Shown: piece after piece, positions 16,941 through 26,405 of the stretch | Numbering within the stretch: position 1 is the stretch's first letter | Layout: every line of letters starts with the position of its first letter | DNA from: Balneolaceae bacterium | GTDB taxonomy: Bacteria > Bacteroidota > Rhodothermia > Balneolales > Balneolaceae | Direction of reading: 5' to 3' | Length of the DNA: 64,000 nucleotides | Assembly (NCBI GenBank): GCA_017643365.1 | Contig: JAEPNO010000003.1 | Span: forward strand, 1 to 64,000 | Notes under the pieces: model-generated | Seen by the model: only the letters and a program-made list of their open reading frames with translations | Database searches by the model: none | What the model was told of the DNA's origin: nothing | Position numbers and translations under genes: made by a program

Positions 16941-18434
16941 TTATACTACTGCAGAGGTGATATATGCCGACTCATCTTTTGTGAATACGAAACTAAAAGT
17001 ACTCCCAATTGTATTTTTGTACTTCAATTCACTATCCAGCTGAGCCACAAATTGATGCACTAATAACATTCCCAACGAGTCGGAATATTCCAGATTAATA
17101 TCTTTAGGCAAGCCAATGCCGTCATCCTGTACTTTAACAAAGATTTCGCTCCCCTGATCTATGATACAAATATCAATAGTGCCTCTTTTAAACCCTTTAA
17201 ATGCATGTTTGTAGGCGTTCGAAAGTAACTCGTTGATCGTTAATGCACATGGTATCGCCTGATTCATATTCAGGTTAATCTTATCACAGCTTATTACTAA
17301 ATCGATATTTTTATCGCCGGGGCAATAGGTGTTTGATATCTCGTTAGCCAGAACTTTAATGTAATCTTCCATATTAATAGAAGAAAAATCCTGCGATTTG
17401 TACAACTGTTCGTGGATGTATCCCATCGATTTAATACGCAGGATATTCTCATCGAGCACTCTTTTTACCCCATCATTATGGTTTCCTTTCATCATCTCTA
17501 ACTGAAGAAATCCTGAAACCACAGCCAGATTGTTTTTCACCCGGTGATGGATCTCGTTTAACAACACTGTTTTTTCTTTAAGGGATGTATTGATCTCGTA
17601 CGTGTGCTGTTCGATTTTTTTGCGAAGACTGTAATTCCATGCAACTACCCCAATTACAAGGCCTACAAAGCCAAAAGCGATGAAAATAAATACATTCGTA
17701 GGTATACCTATAACATAAATTTCTTTCGGATATCGGGGATATATTTGAATTAAGCCTTCAGCATTGTTTGCATTATCGAATCTGGAAATGACACCGGTTA
17801 TACTTAATCGTTCTCCGATACTGTATCTATCAAAATTGAAGCCAAAATTGTTGACCTGATATTGCCGCAGATACACATTAAACTCTTTGGATTTTCCGCT
17901 AACCGACGACACCTTCAGCCGAATGGATCCGCTATCCAGATATTCTTTAGATAACAGAATAAATTCGCCGGCCACAACAGTTCCCAGATAGTCGTCAAGG
18001 TTGTTGTGTATAAGAGCTAAATTTGCTGCTGGCGGACTTTTTGGTTCCGAGTATATGACGACAATATCTTCTACGATAATTTCGGGCATACCTCTGAATT
18101 TAAAAACTCTGCCTTTTACCACAAGGCTATCTCCCAGGCCAAAGTTGTAAATCGGATCTTGAGAATAGATAAGAACTCCCCCGGTTTTGTCCTGAACATA
18201 GCTGTTCAAATACTTATCGCTAATCATGTGAGAAGCGAAATTACTTCTACCGGCAATTACCACCATTTCATTCATACGGTCATATACACCGTTGCTGTCA
18301 GCATCTATAAATGCCTCTTCGATTGAAATGATTGAGTTGTTATTTAACTCTTTAGTTGGCTGAATCTCTTGATCTGCGAAGGCAGTTGAAACTGATAAGA
18401 CCGTCGCACTAAGAATCAGCAAGAAACGCTCCAT
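16941..18434 (-). CDS. Membrane HisKA_2 histidine kinase with periplasmic OB-fold-like sensor
   Basis: A 497-residue protein: signal peptide (cleavage after STAFA, residue 20), a periplasmic region (21-242), one membrane helix (about 243-268), then HisKA_2 with EIHHRVKNNLAVVSG (His296/297) and HATPase_c with NELLSNAYKHAF, QDDGIGLP and SLGMLLV. The periplasmic part appears to contain two OB-fold-like repeats, each with a G(D/E)xLxVxG strand (GDSLVVKGRVFKFRGMPEII near 101-120, GERLSITGVISRF near 207-219). OB-folds of this kind bind nucleic acids or sugars. Use as a kinase sensor is unusual. The kinase core is a close relative of the neighbour gene ending at 15212, suggesting duplication with sensor exchange. 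There is no response regulator nearby. The 172-base gap to that neighbour shows nothing special. Confidence 0.82.
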   Translation of the reverse strand: MERFLLILSATVLSVSTAFADQEIQPTKELNNNSIISIEEAFIDADSNGVYDRMNEMVVIAGRSNFASHMISDKYLNSYVQDKTGGVLIYSQDPIYNFGLGDSLVVKGRVFKFRGMPEIIVEDIVVIYSEPKSPPAANLALIHNNLDDYLGTVVAGEFILLSKEYLDSGSIRLKVSSVSGKSKEFNVYLRQYQVNNFGFNFDRYSIGERLSITGVISRFDNANNAEGLIQIYPRYPKEIYVIGIPTNVFIFIAFGFVGLVIGVVAWNYSLRKKIEQHTYEINTSLKEKTVLLNEIHHRVKNNLAVVSGFLQLEMMKGNHNDGVKRVLDENILRIKSMGYIHEQLYKSQDFSSINMEDYIKVLANEISNTYCPGDKNIDLVISCDKINLNMNQAIPCALTINELLSNAYKHAFKGFKRGTIDICIIDQGSEIFVKVQDDGIGLPKDINLEYSDSLGMLLVHQFVAQLDSELKYKNTIGSTFSFVFTKDESAYITSAVV

Positions 18435-18554
18435 TGAAAAATCCTCTCGTGAATATAATTCGTACCTCTATTATCGACCCATTTGATGTATTCTAAATCA
18501 AAAACAGGTATTAATAAGAGCGCACAAAGCTATTCATGAATCGTGAAAAATAAA

Positions 18555-18582
18555 AACCCCGTAGCCTTTAGGTTACGGGGTT
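18555..18582 (-). terminator. Rho-independent terminator after the beta-propeller gene
   Basis: AACCCCGTAACC pairs with GGCTACGGGGTT over a 4-base loop. On the minus strand it is followed by TTTTATTTTT. It lies 26 bases beyond the stop of the gene at 18608. Confidence 0.85.
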
Positions 18583-18607
18583 CATTAATAAGCTGGTAAT
18601 ACTAGGC

Positions 18608-21600
18608 TTACTGCTCAATAGGCGGAGCACCAATTGTGGTTAATCGGCGCTCGAATTGAGCAAAGCGATTGGCAATTGCGTTCAGTCCGCCTTTCATGGC
18701 GTCGAATTCCTTATTACCAATTTCAATCATTTGCTTATGCATACCGGTTGGACCGTATAAACTGGTCATCATCGCACGCATACCTACAAACATACGTTCG
18801 GATGGTGATGGTGGATTACGCTCGCCAATTTCGTTTTTGGCTTCGCTTCCATCTAACTTTTCCTTGAGCTCCAGTAGATCCATGTGGGTATCGTGCAAGC
18901 GTTTTTCAAGGGCTACATCTTCCTGATCTGCTCTGCTATAAGCAGTTTGCATAGCTTTAATGCGGTCGATGTGCTCTTCAACGGTATTCTCAAACGCTGT
19001 AATTGCTTGTTGTAACTCAATCACATTGTTTTGGAAAGCCACCATTTCGTCGTAATCGGCACCATCGAGTGTACCTTCACGTAACGGAACTACTTCAAAC
19101 TCCATAGGCTCGCTTAAATTGGTAACCTCGCCGTTTTCTACTTTCGATAGCGTTGCAGTATATGTTCCGGGCACAGCCATAAAGCCTCCGCCAAACCAAC
19201 CGCCTCCGCCACCGGATCGACCTAATTCAATCACGTTTTTGGACGGTAATCGCAGGTTCCAATTTACTCGGTTCATCCCTTTGCGGGCACTTCCTTTCAC
19301 ACGTTGCACTACGCGTCCATCCATATCTTTTATGGTGATTCGGATATAAGGCGGTGTTTCTCGCATCTCTGCGTCTAAGGCGTCCCAACCCGGGAAAGGA
19401 ATATCTTCGCCTTCGTCGATGGCCTTTTCAGATTTGATACGATCCGCTTTTTTAGAAGATAATCCGTCTTTTAGATAGTAAGTAAACATTGCGCCGAAGT
19501 CGGGGTTTTCAGCCGTATAGAACGATGCGCCCGGATCAATTTCCACGCTGCGTGGCAGATACCAAAATGCATCTCGTGCCGAAATCAATGCTGCTTCCTG
19601 ATTTAGCGTTGATTCACTCACAGCACGTAGCGGCGAGATATCATCCAACACAAAAAATCCGCGACCAAAAGACGCCGCAACTAAGTCGTCGTGCTGCCGC
19701 TGAATGGTGATATCGCGATATGCGATAGTTGGTGCGCCACCGTCCAGTTCAACCCATTCGTTTCCACCATCAACCGTAAAGAAAATACCGAATTCGGTGG
19801 CTGCAAAAAGCAGGTTTGGATTCACATGATCCTGCACCATTCGCCATACCAAATGTTTTTCGGGGATGTTTCCGGCGATGGAATTCCAAGAACGTCCTCG
19901 ATCGGTACTTTTGATCAGGTACGGGGTAAAATCACCATATTTGTGATTATCTAAAGCCGCATACACGGTATTTGGATCGTGCAGATCCGCGCGGATATCA
20001 TTCACAAAGGCTGCTTCGGGGATACCACGAATCTTACCAACTTCCAGTTTTCTCCAGTTTTCGCCACCATCTTCGGTTACCTGAATGATTCCATCATCCG
20101 TTCCAACGTATATCAACCCTTCAACCAACGGTGATTCGCCCAGCGACGAAATGGTGTTGTAATTCGACATCGCGTTAACATCCCAGGCATTATCCCAGCT
20201 TTGCTGACGCCCCATAATAGGCAGGGTGATTCGTTCTTCATCTCGTGTTAAATCACCGGAAATTGGCGTCCAGTTATCGCCACGATCGTCAGATCTCCAC
20301 ACTCGGTGCGAAGCAAAATACACGCGAGTTGGACTGTGTGGACTAATTAAAATCGGTGCATCCCAATTGTAGCGCTCAAAGTCTTCGCCTTCCAGCGGTT
20401 GAGGCTGAATGAAGGTTCGATCTCCACTCACCCGATCGATTCGGTGCAATCCACCTTGCTGTGTTTCGCCATACACGATATTCGGATTACCCGGCTCGGT
20501 GGCAGTATCATGACCATCAGCAAAGAGTATGTGTTTCCAATCGGTAGTGCGAATTCCATGTGATAAATCGGTGCGCGATGGGCCTTCATGCGTTCCGTTA
20601 TCCTGCGTTCCACCGTACATGTTATAAAATGGTGCTTCGTCATCCACCGCAACTTTGTAATACTGCGTGAGTGGCAAGTTTGGCATGTAGCGCCAGTTTT
20701 CGCCATGATCGAAGGTTTCGTACACACCGCCATCAGAGCCCATCAACAGGTAGTCGGGATCATCAGAACGGAAAGCCAACGCGTGATTATCGGAATGCTT
20801 ATCGCGCTCGGGCAGGTTGCTGTACGTCTTCCCATGATCGTTTGAAACGATGGTTCGAACGTTCATTAAATAAATGCGGCCAAAGTGATGAGGCGAAGCA
20901 TACAATTCCTGATAGTAATGTGGGCCGGTTCCACCGGAAACCATGTCCGACATTTTCTTCCAGCTTGCGCCACGATCATCCGACATAAACAAACCGCCTT
21001 TGGTTCGATCCAGCTCGATGGCTGCATACACGATGTCGGGATTTTGTGGAGAAATCGCCAATCCGATTTTACCGAGATTAGAGCCCGGAATTCCTTTTTT
21101 CAATGGCGTCCATGTGTTACCGCCATCGGTAGATTTGTGCAAACCTGAACCGGGTCCACCGCCCATATAAGCAGCTACGGTTCTATGACGTTGCCAGGTT
21201 GCTGCATACATTACATCCGCATTTCTTGGATCGAGAACTAAATCGGTTACTCCAACCCATTCGTCATCACCCAGGGTTTTTGTCCAAGTTTCGCCCCCAT
21301 CGGTTGATTTGTACAATCCGCGCTCGCCGCCTTTACTCCAAAGCGGACCTTGAGCTGCCACCCAAATTACATCGGAGTTTTCGGGATGAACCACCACTTT
21401 CGAGATGTGTTCGCTGGCTTTAAGTCCCATATTTTTCCAGCTCATTCCGCCGTCTTCACTTTTGTACACACCGTCGCCAAAACCTACATGCCGGCCACCT
21501 ACGTTTTCACCGGTTCCAACCCAAATGATATGCGGGTTTGATGGATCGATGGTAACACTCCCAATGGAGTACACCGGTTGATCGTCGAAAATAGGTTTCC

Positions 21601-21844
21601 AGGTTACCCCGGCGTTTTCCGTTTTCCAAACGCCACCCGAACCAACGGCAATGTACCATACATTTTCGTTGTGTGGATGGATTGCTATATCGGCGATTCG
21701 GCCGGAGGCAAAACCTGTGCTTACATTTCGTAATTCAAGTGCCCCATAATTAGTTGAAGAGATGATCGATTTATCCTGTGCAAACCCGAAAGTTGTAAAA
21801 ATGCCCAGAACCATCATCAACCCCAGAAATCTGAGTTTCATCAT
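18608..21844 (-). CDS. Exported sortilin/VPS10-like BNR beta-propeller protein
   Basis: A 1078-residue protein with a Sec signal peptide (MMKLRFLGLMMVLGIFTTFG, ending FAQ at about 21-23). From about 40 to 750 it carries many BNR/Asp-box repeats (for example SEDGGMSWKNMG, STDGGETW, SDDRGASW, SDDRGDNW, TEDGGENWRKL, STDRGRSW), forming one or more beta-propellers like those of sortilin and exo-sialidase families. The C-terminal third includes an FN3-like part (GRVVQRVKGSARKGMNRVNW, about 870-890) and a long helical coil near 950-1060. No catalytic residues can be assigned. Such proteins in Bacteroidota are usually annotated as glycosyl hydrolases without proof. It is transcribed alone and has its own terminator. 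Confidence 0.8.
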   Translation of the reverse strand: MMKLRFLGLMMVLGIFTTFGFAQDKSIISSTNYGALELRNVSTGFASGRIADIAIHPHNENVWYIAVGSGGVWKTENAGVTWKPIFDDQPVYSIGSVTIDPSNPHIIWVGTGENVGGRHVGFGDGVYKSEDGGMSWKNMGLKASEHISKVVVHPENSDVIWVAAQGPLWSKGGERGLYKSTDGGETWTKTLGDDEWVGVTDLVLDPRNADVMYAATWQRHRTVAAYMGGGPGSGLHKSTDGGNTWTPLKKGIPGSNLGKIGLAISPQNPDIVYAAIELDRTKGGLFMSDDRGASWKKMSDMVSGGTGPHYYQELYASPHHFGRIYLMNVRTIVSNDHGKTYSNLPERDKHSDNHALAFRSDDPDYLLMGSDGGVYETFDHGENWRYMPNLPLTQYYKVAVDDEAPFYNMYGGTQDNGTHEGPSRTDLSHGIRTTDWKHILFADGHDTATEPGNPNIVYGETQQGGLHRIDRVSGDRTFIQPQPLEGEDFERYNWDAPILISPHSPTRVYFASHRVWRSDDRGDNWTPISGDLTRDEERITLPIMGRQQSWDNAWDVNAMSNYNTISSLGESPLVEGLIYVGTDDGIIQVTEDGGENWRKLEVGKIRGIPEAAFVNDIRADLHDPNTVYAALDNHKYGDFTPYLIKSTDRGRSWNSIAGNIPEKHLVWRMVQDHVNPNLLFAATEFGIFFTVDGGNEWVELDGGAPTIAYRDITIQRQHDDLVAASFGRGFFVLDDISPLRAVSESTLNQEAALISARDAFWYLPRSVEIDPGASFYTAENPDFGAMFTYYLKDGLSSKKADRIKSEKAIDEGEDIPFPGWDALDAEMRETPPYIRITIKDMDGRVVQRVKGSARKGMNRVNWNLRLPSKNVIELGRSGGGGGWFGGGFMAVPGTYTATLSKVENGEVTNLSEPMEFEVVPLREGTLDGADYDEMVAFQNNVIELQQAITAFENTVEEHIDRIKAMQTAYSRADQEDVALEKRLHDTHMDLLELKEKLDGSEAKNEIGERNPPSPSERMFVGMRAMMTSLYGPTGMHKQMIEIGNKEFDAMKGGLNAIANRFAQFERRLTTIGAPPIEQ

Positions 21845-21988
21845 GATTGTTTCCTTTTATTGTGGTTAGTATTTCTTATCCCTGATAATATTATAGCCAG
21901 AACTACCCCTTATTCTGAAAAAATGCAATTTTTCCCGTCGCTTTTACCTTGTTTTATATTTGATGAAGGGCAATGTATTAACAACAAA

Positions 21989-23479
21989 TCAATACAGTAA
22001 ACCAACCCATAAAATCAAAATACTGAGTACCGCTAATATGAGTAATAGCGGCCAGATGAAGCGAAGCCACGTGTTATAGTTCACGTTTACCATTGCGAGC
22101 GATGGTAACACTAAGCCTGCGGGGGTTATAAACAGCATGATTCCAAAGCCAAATTGGTAAGCATTTACAATTTCTTCGGTGGGCACTCCTATAATCTGCG
22201 AAAGTGAACTCATGATGGGCATTGAAACAACGGCTAACCCGGAAGAACTTGAGATGAAGAACCCCATCACAAAAAAGACAACAAAAAGTGCCGGAAGAAA
22301 GGCAAAACCCGACATCCCTTCTACCATTTGTACAGACTCAAACAAGATGGTATCCGAGATTTTACCGTCGTTCATAATAATAGTAACACCTCTTGCAATC
22401 CCTATGATAAAACATACACCAAGTAAATCTTTGGCCCCATTTATAAACTCTTTCATAAATGCTTGTTCACCGGTTTGTTGAAGGAAACCCATTAATATGG
22501 ATGCGATCAAAAATAGCACGGTCATTTCCTCGAGCCACCAGCCCCATAATGCAACTCCGGCAATCATCACTAAAAATGTGCTGCCAAATAGTAACAACAG
22601 CAAGATGGTCTTGAGGCTGAGTGGTTCCGTTTTTTTATCAAGATGAATATGCTTAAACGGGCTACGGACATCCAATCCATGAAGTAACGATTTAGTAGGA
22701 TCGGCTTTAACTTTTTGGCCATATCGAACTATATAGGTGATGCAAATAAATGTGCCTAAAATAAGCATAGCTAACCGGCTTGATAACCCGACTGTCCAAT
22801 TTATTCCTGCTGCATCGGAGGCAATAATGGTAGCAAAGGGATTTACGGTACTCGCTAATGATCCCATGCTCGATCCTATATATATCACAGCTACGGGTAC
22901 TAATAAATCGTAGCCGGCGGCAAGAAAAACCGGCACTAGAATTGGATAAAACGCCAGCGTTTCTTCTGCCAATCCAAAAGTTGTACCTCCTATTGCGATC
23001 AATGAGGTTACTAATACAATGAGCAGGCTTTCTCGTCCCCTAAGTTTTTGCGACAATGCTGCCACGCCTTGATCTAAGGCGCCAGAGTTATTGAATACGC
23101 CAATAAATCCACCGATAATCAAAACTAGAAGTACGATATCGATTACTGCATACATTCCTTTAATAGGCGCCATAAAAACAGCAATAATTCCCTGGGGATT
23201 TGCTTCAACTTGTCGGTAAGTTCCCGGCACAGATACTGCCCGGTTTATATCACCATTGGTAAAGGTTTCCAGTGAAATAGTGATATTGAGTTCATCGAGA
23301 GTTGCCTCGGTTGCAGGCAATGTTTCGTTACCGTTTTCTGATGAAATTTCGAACACATCCTTAGTAGCATTATACTCGAGGGAGCTGTAATTACCGGCCG
23401 GTAAAACCCAGGTGGCAATTGCAGCAAAAACAATTACTCCCATCAATACGGTGTACGGAGTTGGAAATCGAAATTTCAT
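21989..23479 (-). CDS. YfcC/DcuC-type membrane transporter
   Basis: A 496-residue inner-membrane protein with about 12 hydrophobic helices. The N-terminus FPTPYTVLMGVIVFAAIATW, the VLPAGNY following it, and the central GGTTFGLAEETLAFYPILVP are typical of the YfcC family (C4-dicarboxylate/anaerobic carrier superfamily, which also includes arginine/ornithine antiporters). A periplasmic loop of about 70 residues follows the first helix. Substrate is not deducible: dicarboxylates, amino acids or peptides are all possible. The gene stands alone between the beta-propeller gene and a lipoprotein gene. Confidence 0.82.
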   Translation of the reverse strand: MKFRFPTPYTVLMGVIVFAAIATWVLPAGNYSSLEYNATKDVFEISSENGNETLPATEATLDELNITISLETFTNGDINRAVSVPGTYRQVEANPQGIIAVFMAPIKGMYAVIDIVLLVLIIGGFIGVFNNSGALDQGVAALSQKLRGRESLLIVLVTSLIAIGGTTFGLAEETLAFYPILVPVFLAAGYDLLVPVAVIYIGSSMGSLASTVNPFATIIASDAAGINWTVGLSSRLAMLILGTFICITYIVRYGQKVKADPTKSLLHGLDVRSPFKHIHLDKKTEPLSLKTILLLLLFGSTFLVMIAGVALWGWWLEEMTVLFLIASILMGFLQQTGEQAFMKEFINGAKDLLGVCFIIGIARGVTIIMNDGKISDTILFESVQMVEGMSGFAFLPALFVVFFVMGFFISSSSGLAVVSMPIMSSLSQIIGVPTEEIVNAYQFGFGIMLFITPAGLVLPSLAMVNVNYNTWLRFIWPLLLILAVLSILILWVGLLY

Positions 23480-23631
23480 GAAGTTTTGTTATTGATTAAC
23501 ATGCCTGATATTAAGTGAGAGGAGATCGGTAAGCAATGAAAAAAATTTTCCTTGAACTAATATCATTACGATTTAAAACTATAGTTTTACAAAATATTTA
23601 AGCCTTTGTAACTGAACATTGCGGTAGATTC

Positions 23632-24516
23632 TTAATTCAAATCATCCACTGTAAAAGTGATCATACCTCGTCGGATTCCGCCCAAAAACCCAATGCCATT
23701 TTCGATCTGACCGGAATCCAGCATATCAAAAACGTAGTAGTCGGATTCTTCAAATTGCTCCCATTCCGGACCAAAGTGGATGTATCTGATGTAAACTTCA
23801 TTGTTATCTAATTGGTGGCATTCAACTTCGGGTTTCCAAAATTCCGGAGGAACATTCGATGCACCTTCGCCGCCGATTGGTGGTGGAAATATATCAACAA
23901 GTAAATTTCGCACCGTTAGTTGCATATCCATGGTGTTAGTACCCTGAACATGATCGGGTTCATCTACACGTTCAACTTCGCCCCAATAAGTTTGACCGTC
24001 ATAATTCACTCCCGCTTCCGCCAATATATATTCCGGGGCGAGCACATTATCCCAAATAAACCTCACCTTGTGAAAACAATTTTGAACAGGATCACGGCTA
24101 ACGGTTAAATTTCCTACGCCCGGCATGGTAAAAGTTGAATGTACAATCTCATTGTCATTGAAATTCAGCATAAAGGTGTAAGAAACACGTGGCTGAAGAT
24201 CTTCAAGCACAATAAAATTTAGGGTGTAGTTACCGTTGTAGTTGATGGTTGTATCTCTCAACCCAATAACCTTGCCGCTTTCAACTTCAGTGAGCGAAAC
24301 TTGTAGATCTTCGTAACCCACCGAGGAGTCGGCTAAAAATGGGATGGTTACGTCGCGAACTCTGATCAGATTTTGTTCTTCATTCAATTCAACTGCGCCG
24401 TAAATAGAATAAGTGCCAATGGTTTCTTCGAAAGGATTAATAACTCGATTTCTATTACAGCTCACGATCGTAATAAAAACCATTGCCAACAGTAGTGTTG
24501 AAAAACGAATATTCAT
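23632..24516 (-). CDS. Lipoprotein, DUF4249-like
   Basis: A 294-residue lipoprotein: MNIRFSTLLLAMVFITIVSC places the lipid-anchored Cys at residue 20. The rest is strand-rich with an N-terminal beta-sandwich like part (about 35-145: IYGAVELNEEQNLIRVRDV, YNGNYTLNFIVLEDLQPRVS) and a second domain ending in a strand-rich tail. The layout resembles DUF4249 lipoproteins that accompany TonB receptors in Bacteroidota, but no receptor is adjacent. Function unknown. It stands between a transporter and the sugar-salvage cluster and is probably outside both operons. Confidence 0.6.
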   Translation of the reverse strand: MNIRFSTLLLAMVFITIVSCNRNRVINPFEETIGTYSIYGAVELNEEQNLIRVRDVTIPFLADSSVGYEDLQVSLTEVESGKVIGLRDTTINYNGNYTLNFIVLEDLQPRVSYTFMLNFNDNEIVHSTFTMPGVGNLTVSRDPVQNCFHKVRFIWDNVLAPEYILAEAGVNYDGQTYWGEVERVDEPDHVQGTNTMDMQLTVRNLLVDIFPPPIGGEGASNVPPEFWKPEVECHQLDNNEVYIRYIHFGPEWEQFEESDYYVFDMLDSGQIENGIGFLGGIRRGMITFTVDDLN

Positions 24517-24593
24517 GGAGTAAAGAGTGAGTTTTAAACAGCCTGTAAATACAATATTTTTTCGGGATAATTATTGCCTAACACATTTATTTA

Positions 24594-25334
24594 CTAAGCA
24601 TCGAGCTTTTTTAATTGCAAACTCTCGATGCCTTTAAAGATTCCCAAAAGCAGTAACGCCCAGATTAAAATTATAGCTTCTAATACTAAAATATATGTTG
24701 GCCACGGTGGCAGAATACTGAAAAATGTAGTGCCCGGCGGTTTCCCCATCACATACAAATAATTACTACCCAACAAAATATTGATTCCGTAAATAATAGC
24801 CGCAACCACATTCAAGGCTATAATGGTACGCCCAACATCTTTTAGTTCTAGTTTCCATTTCCAAACGATTGCGGGGTAAAGTGCTAATAACACCAATCCC
24901 AAATGTACGCTCCAATAACGGATGGCATCGTAATGGAACAGCGAATAGGTAACCGATGGTGTTAAATTAGCCTGAGAAACACCTAAGACAACCCAAAAGA
25001 ACGTAGTTGCCCAAACTAATCTGCTTTTCGAGGCATAAATCCAGATCATCACAAACGGGAGAAAATTACACATGTGTAACGGAATATCTCTGGTTACATC
25101 GAATGTGTTGGTGTATAGGTTGAGCGGAATTTTTGCCAGTTGCATACTTGCCATTGTTATCGCAATGGCTAGGAGTGTTCTCCGTTGTTTTTCATCCGTT
25201 TGTGTTTTCATCCATCGAATAAAAACGGTTACTCCAACTACGAAAAACGACAATACAACGAAATGCTCGGTAGTATAAGAAGTGAATAAATTGGTTGTTT
25301 CGAAAAATGAATTCATGTACAACAATGCCTGCAA
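24594..25334 (-). CDS. YwaF/TIGR02206-family integral membrane protein
   Basis: A 246-residue protein with about seven hydrophobic helices. The hallmark residues of the TIGR02206 family are seen: LPLHMCN-like IPLHMCNFLPFVMIWIYASK, the motif THF/EHF near the start (TTEHFVVLSFF), and the conserved GSNYLYVMGKPPG loop near the C-terminus. Function of the family is unknown. The start may be Met7 (MNSFFETTNLF) rather than residue 1. It sits 30 bases after the sugar-kinase gene and is probably the last gene of the salvage operon. Confidence 0.8.
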   Translation of the reverse strand: MQALLYMNSFFETTNLFTSYTTEHFVVLSFFVVGVTVFIRWMKTQTDEKQRRTLLAIAITMASMQLAKIPLNLYTNTFDVTRDIPLHMCNFLPFVMIWIYASKSRLVWATTFFWVVLGVSQANLTPSVTYSLFHYDAIRYWSVHLGLVLLALYPAIVWKWKLELKDVGRTIIALNVVAAIIYGINILLGSNYLYVMGKPPGTTFFSILPPWPTYILVLEAIILIWALLLLGIFKGIESLQLKKLDA

Positions 25335-25364
25335 CGTGATCTTGAGCAGAGGATAGTACTAAAT

Positions 25365-26405
25365 TTACTGGGTTGAAAACAAGGCGCACACCTTCAACTG
25401 GTTTTTAGCTCGTACCAGATTATGTTCCGGGTAAGATGTGGAATAGTAGACATCGCCATTCAGGTAATCGGTAATAAAACGAACACCCATGATGTACGCC
25501 ATGTAAGCGCCGGCATAGTCCAGACTTTCCACTTCAACGGGTTCTAAAAGTTTATCGGTAACGGCTAAATAGCCCTCTACAAACGCTTGTTTATATTGGC
25601 TAAGAAGCTCAATCGAATCGCAATCTCTTTCATCTTCTTTTGCATTAACGGCTATCGAGCGAAGCGCATCACCTACATCAAAAAACACATACCCCGGCAT
25701 TACGGTATCTAAATCAACCACCGTGCCTAAGTCGCGCTCGCCTAATAACACATTGCTCAGCTTTGTATCGTTATGCAGAATTCGTAGAGGCATATTTTTA
25801 GATTTCGCCTCTTTCAAACGGTTGCTCATTGTATCGCGTAATCGATCGATTTCTTGAAGCGATGACTCCGCGTTTTTCAGTCGATTTGCCACCGGTTTCT
25901 TTAAAGCCTCATCCAACTGTGATAAACGCACGTTGATATCATGAAAATCCGGTAGATGTGCGTTAACCTCTGAAATCGGAATTCCTTCAACAGCTTTTAA
26001 AAAACTACCATAAGTAAATCCTGCTTTGCGGCAGACTTCAGCGGAATCTGCAACTTCGAATGCCTTTTTTTGATCGATGAACTCAAGCATCCTCCAATAT
26101 TCTCCATCCGACTTTAGCACATATTCACCCGATTTCGTCGGAATGATGTCTGCCACCATTTCTCGGTACTGCTTTTGGTTTTTGATGTGATTGGTAACCA
26201 AAACCAGATTATTCATTAAGGCATCAACATCCGTAAAAACGTGATGATTAACCTTTTGAAGTAGAACATCGGGTTGATTTGAGATGGAGTTTTTTAGTCG
26301 AAATGATGAATTAATATGCCCTCCTTTTATCGGAATAACCGATTCGACATCAAGTTGAATGTCGAACCGGGTAGAAAGGCTTATCAATTTTTCATTTAGC
26401 TCCAT
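25365..26405 (-). CDS. APH-fold sugar kinase, N-acetylhexosamine 1-kinase-like
   Basis: A 346-residue kinase of the aminoglycoside phosphotransferase/choline kinase fold: Gly loop VIPIKGGHINSSFRL (about 24-38), catalytic loop LRILHNDTKLSNVLL (His-Asn-Asp), and metal-binding VVDLDTVMPGYVFFDVGDAL. This set, the length and the neighbour genes match N-acetylhexosamine 1-kinase (NahK), which makes sugar-1-phosphate from GalNAc or GlcNAc with ATP. It overlaps the nucleotidyltransferase gene by 10 bases, so the two are translated together, as kinase and uridylyltransferase of one pathway. Other hydroxy substrates of this fold (homoserine, choline) cannot be fully excluded. Confidence 0.8.
   Translation of the reverse strand: MELNEKLISLSTRFDIQLDVESVIPIKGGHINSSFRLKNSISNQPDVLLQKVNHHVFTDVDALMNNLVLVTNHIKNQKQYREMVADIIPTKSGEYVLKSDGEYWRMLEFIDQKKAFEVADSAEVCRKAGFTYGSFLKAVEGIPISEVNAHLPDFHDINVRLSQLDEALKKPVANRLKNAESSLQEIDRLRDTMSNRLKEAKSKNMPLRILHNDTKLSNVLLGERDLGTVVDLDTVMPGYVFFDVGDALRSIAVNAKEDERDCDSIELLSQYKQAFVEGYLAVTDKLLEPVEVESLDYAGAYMAYIMGVRFITDYLNGDVYYSTSYPEHNLVRAKNQLKVCALFSTQ

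Noticed and set aside
15212-18434. Kinase pair as part of the defence island
   Set aside because: Composition and family are those of ordinary signalling kinases, and they have no defence-type domain.
18634-21541. Numerous plus-strand open frames of 70-105 codons across the beta-propeller gene
   Set aside because: They lie opposite a clear, complete gene, have no start signals and no domain likeness.
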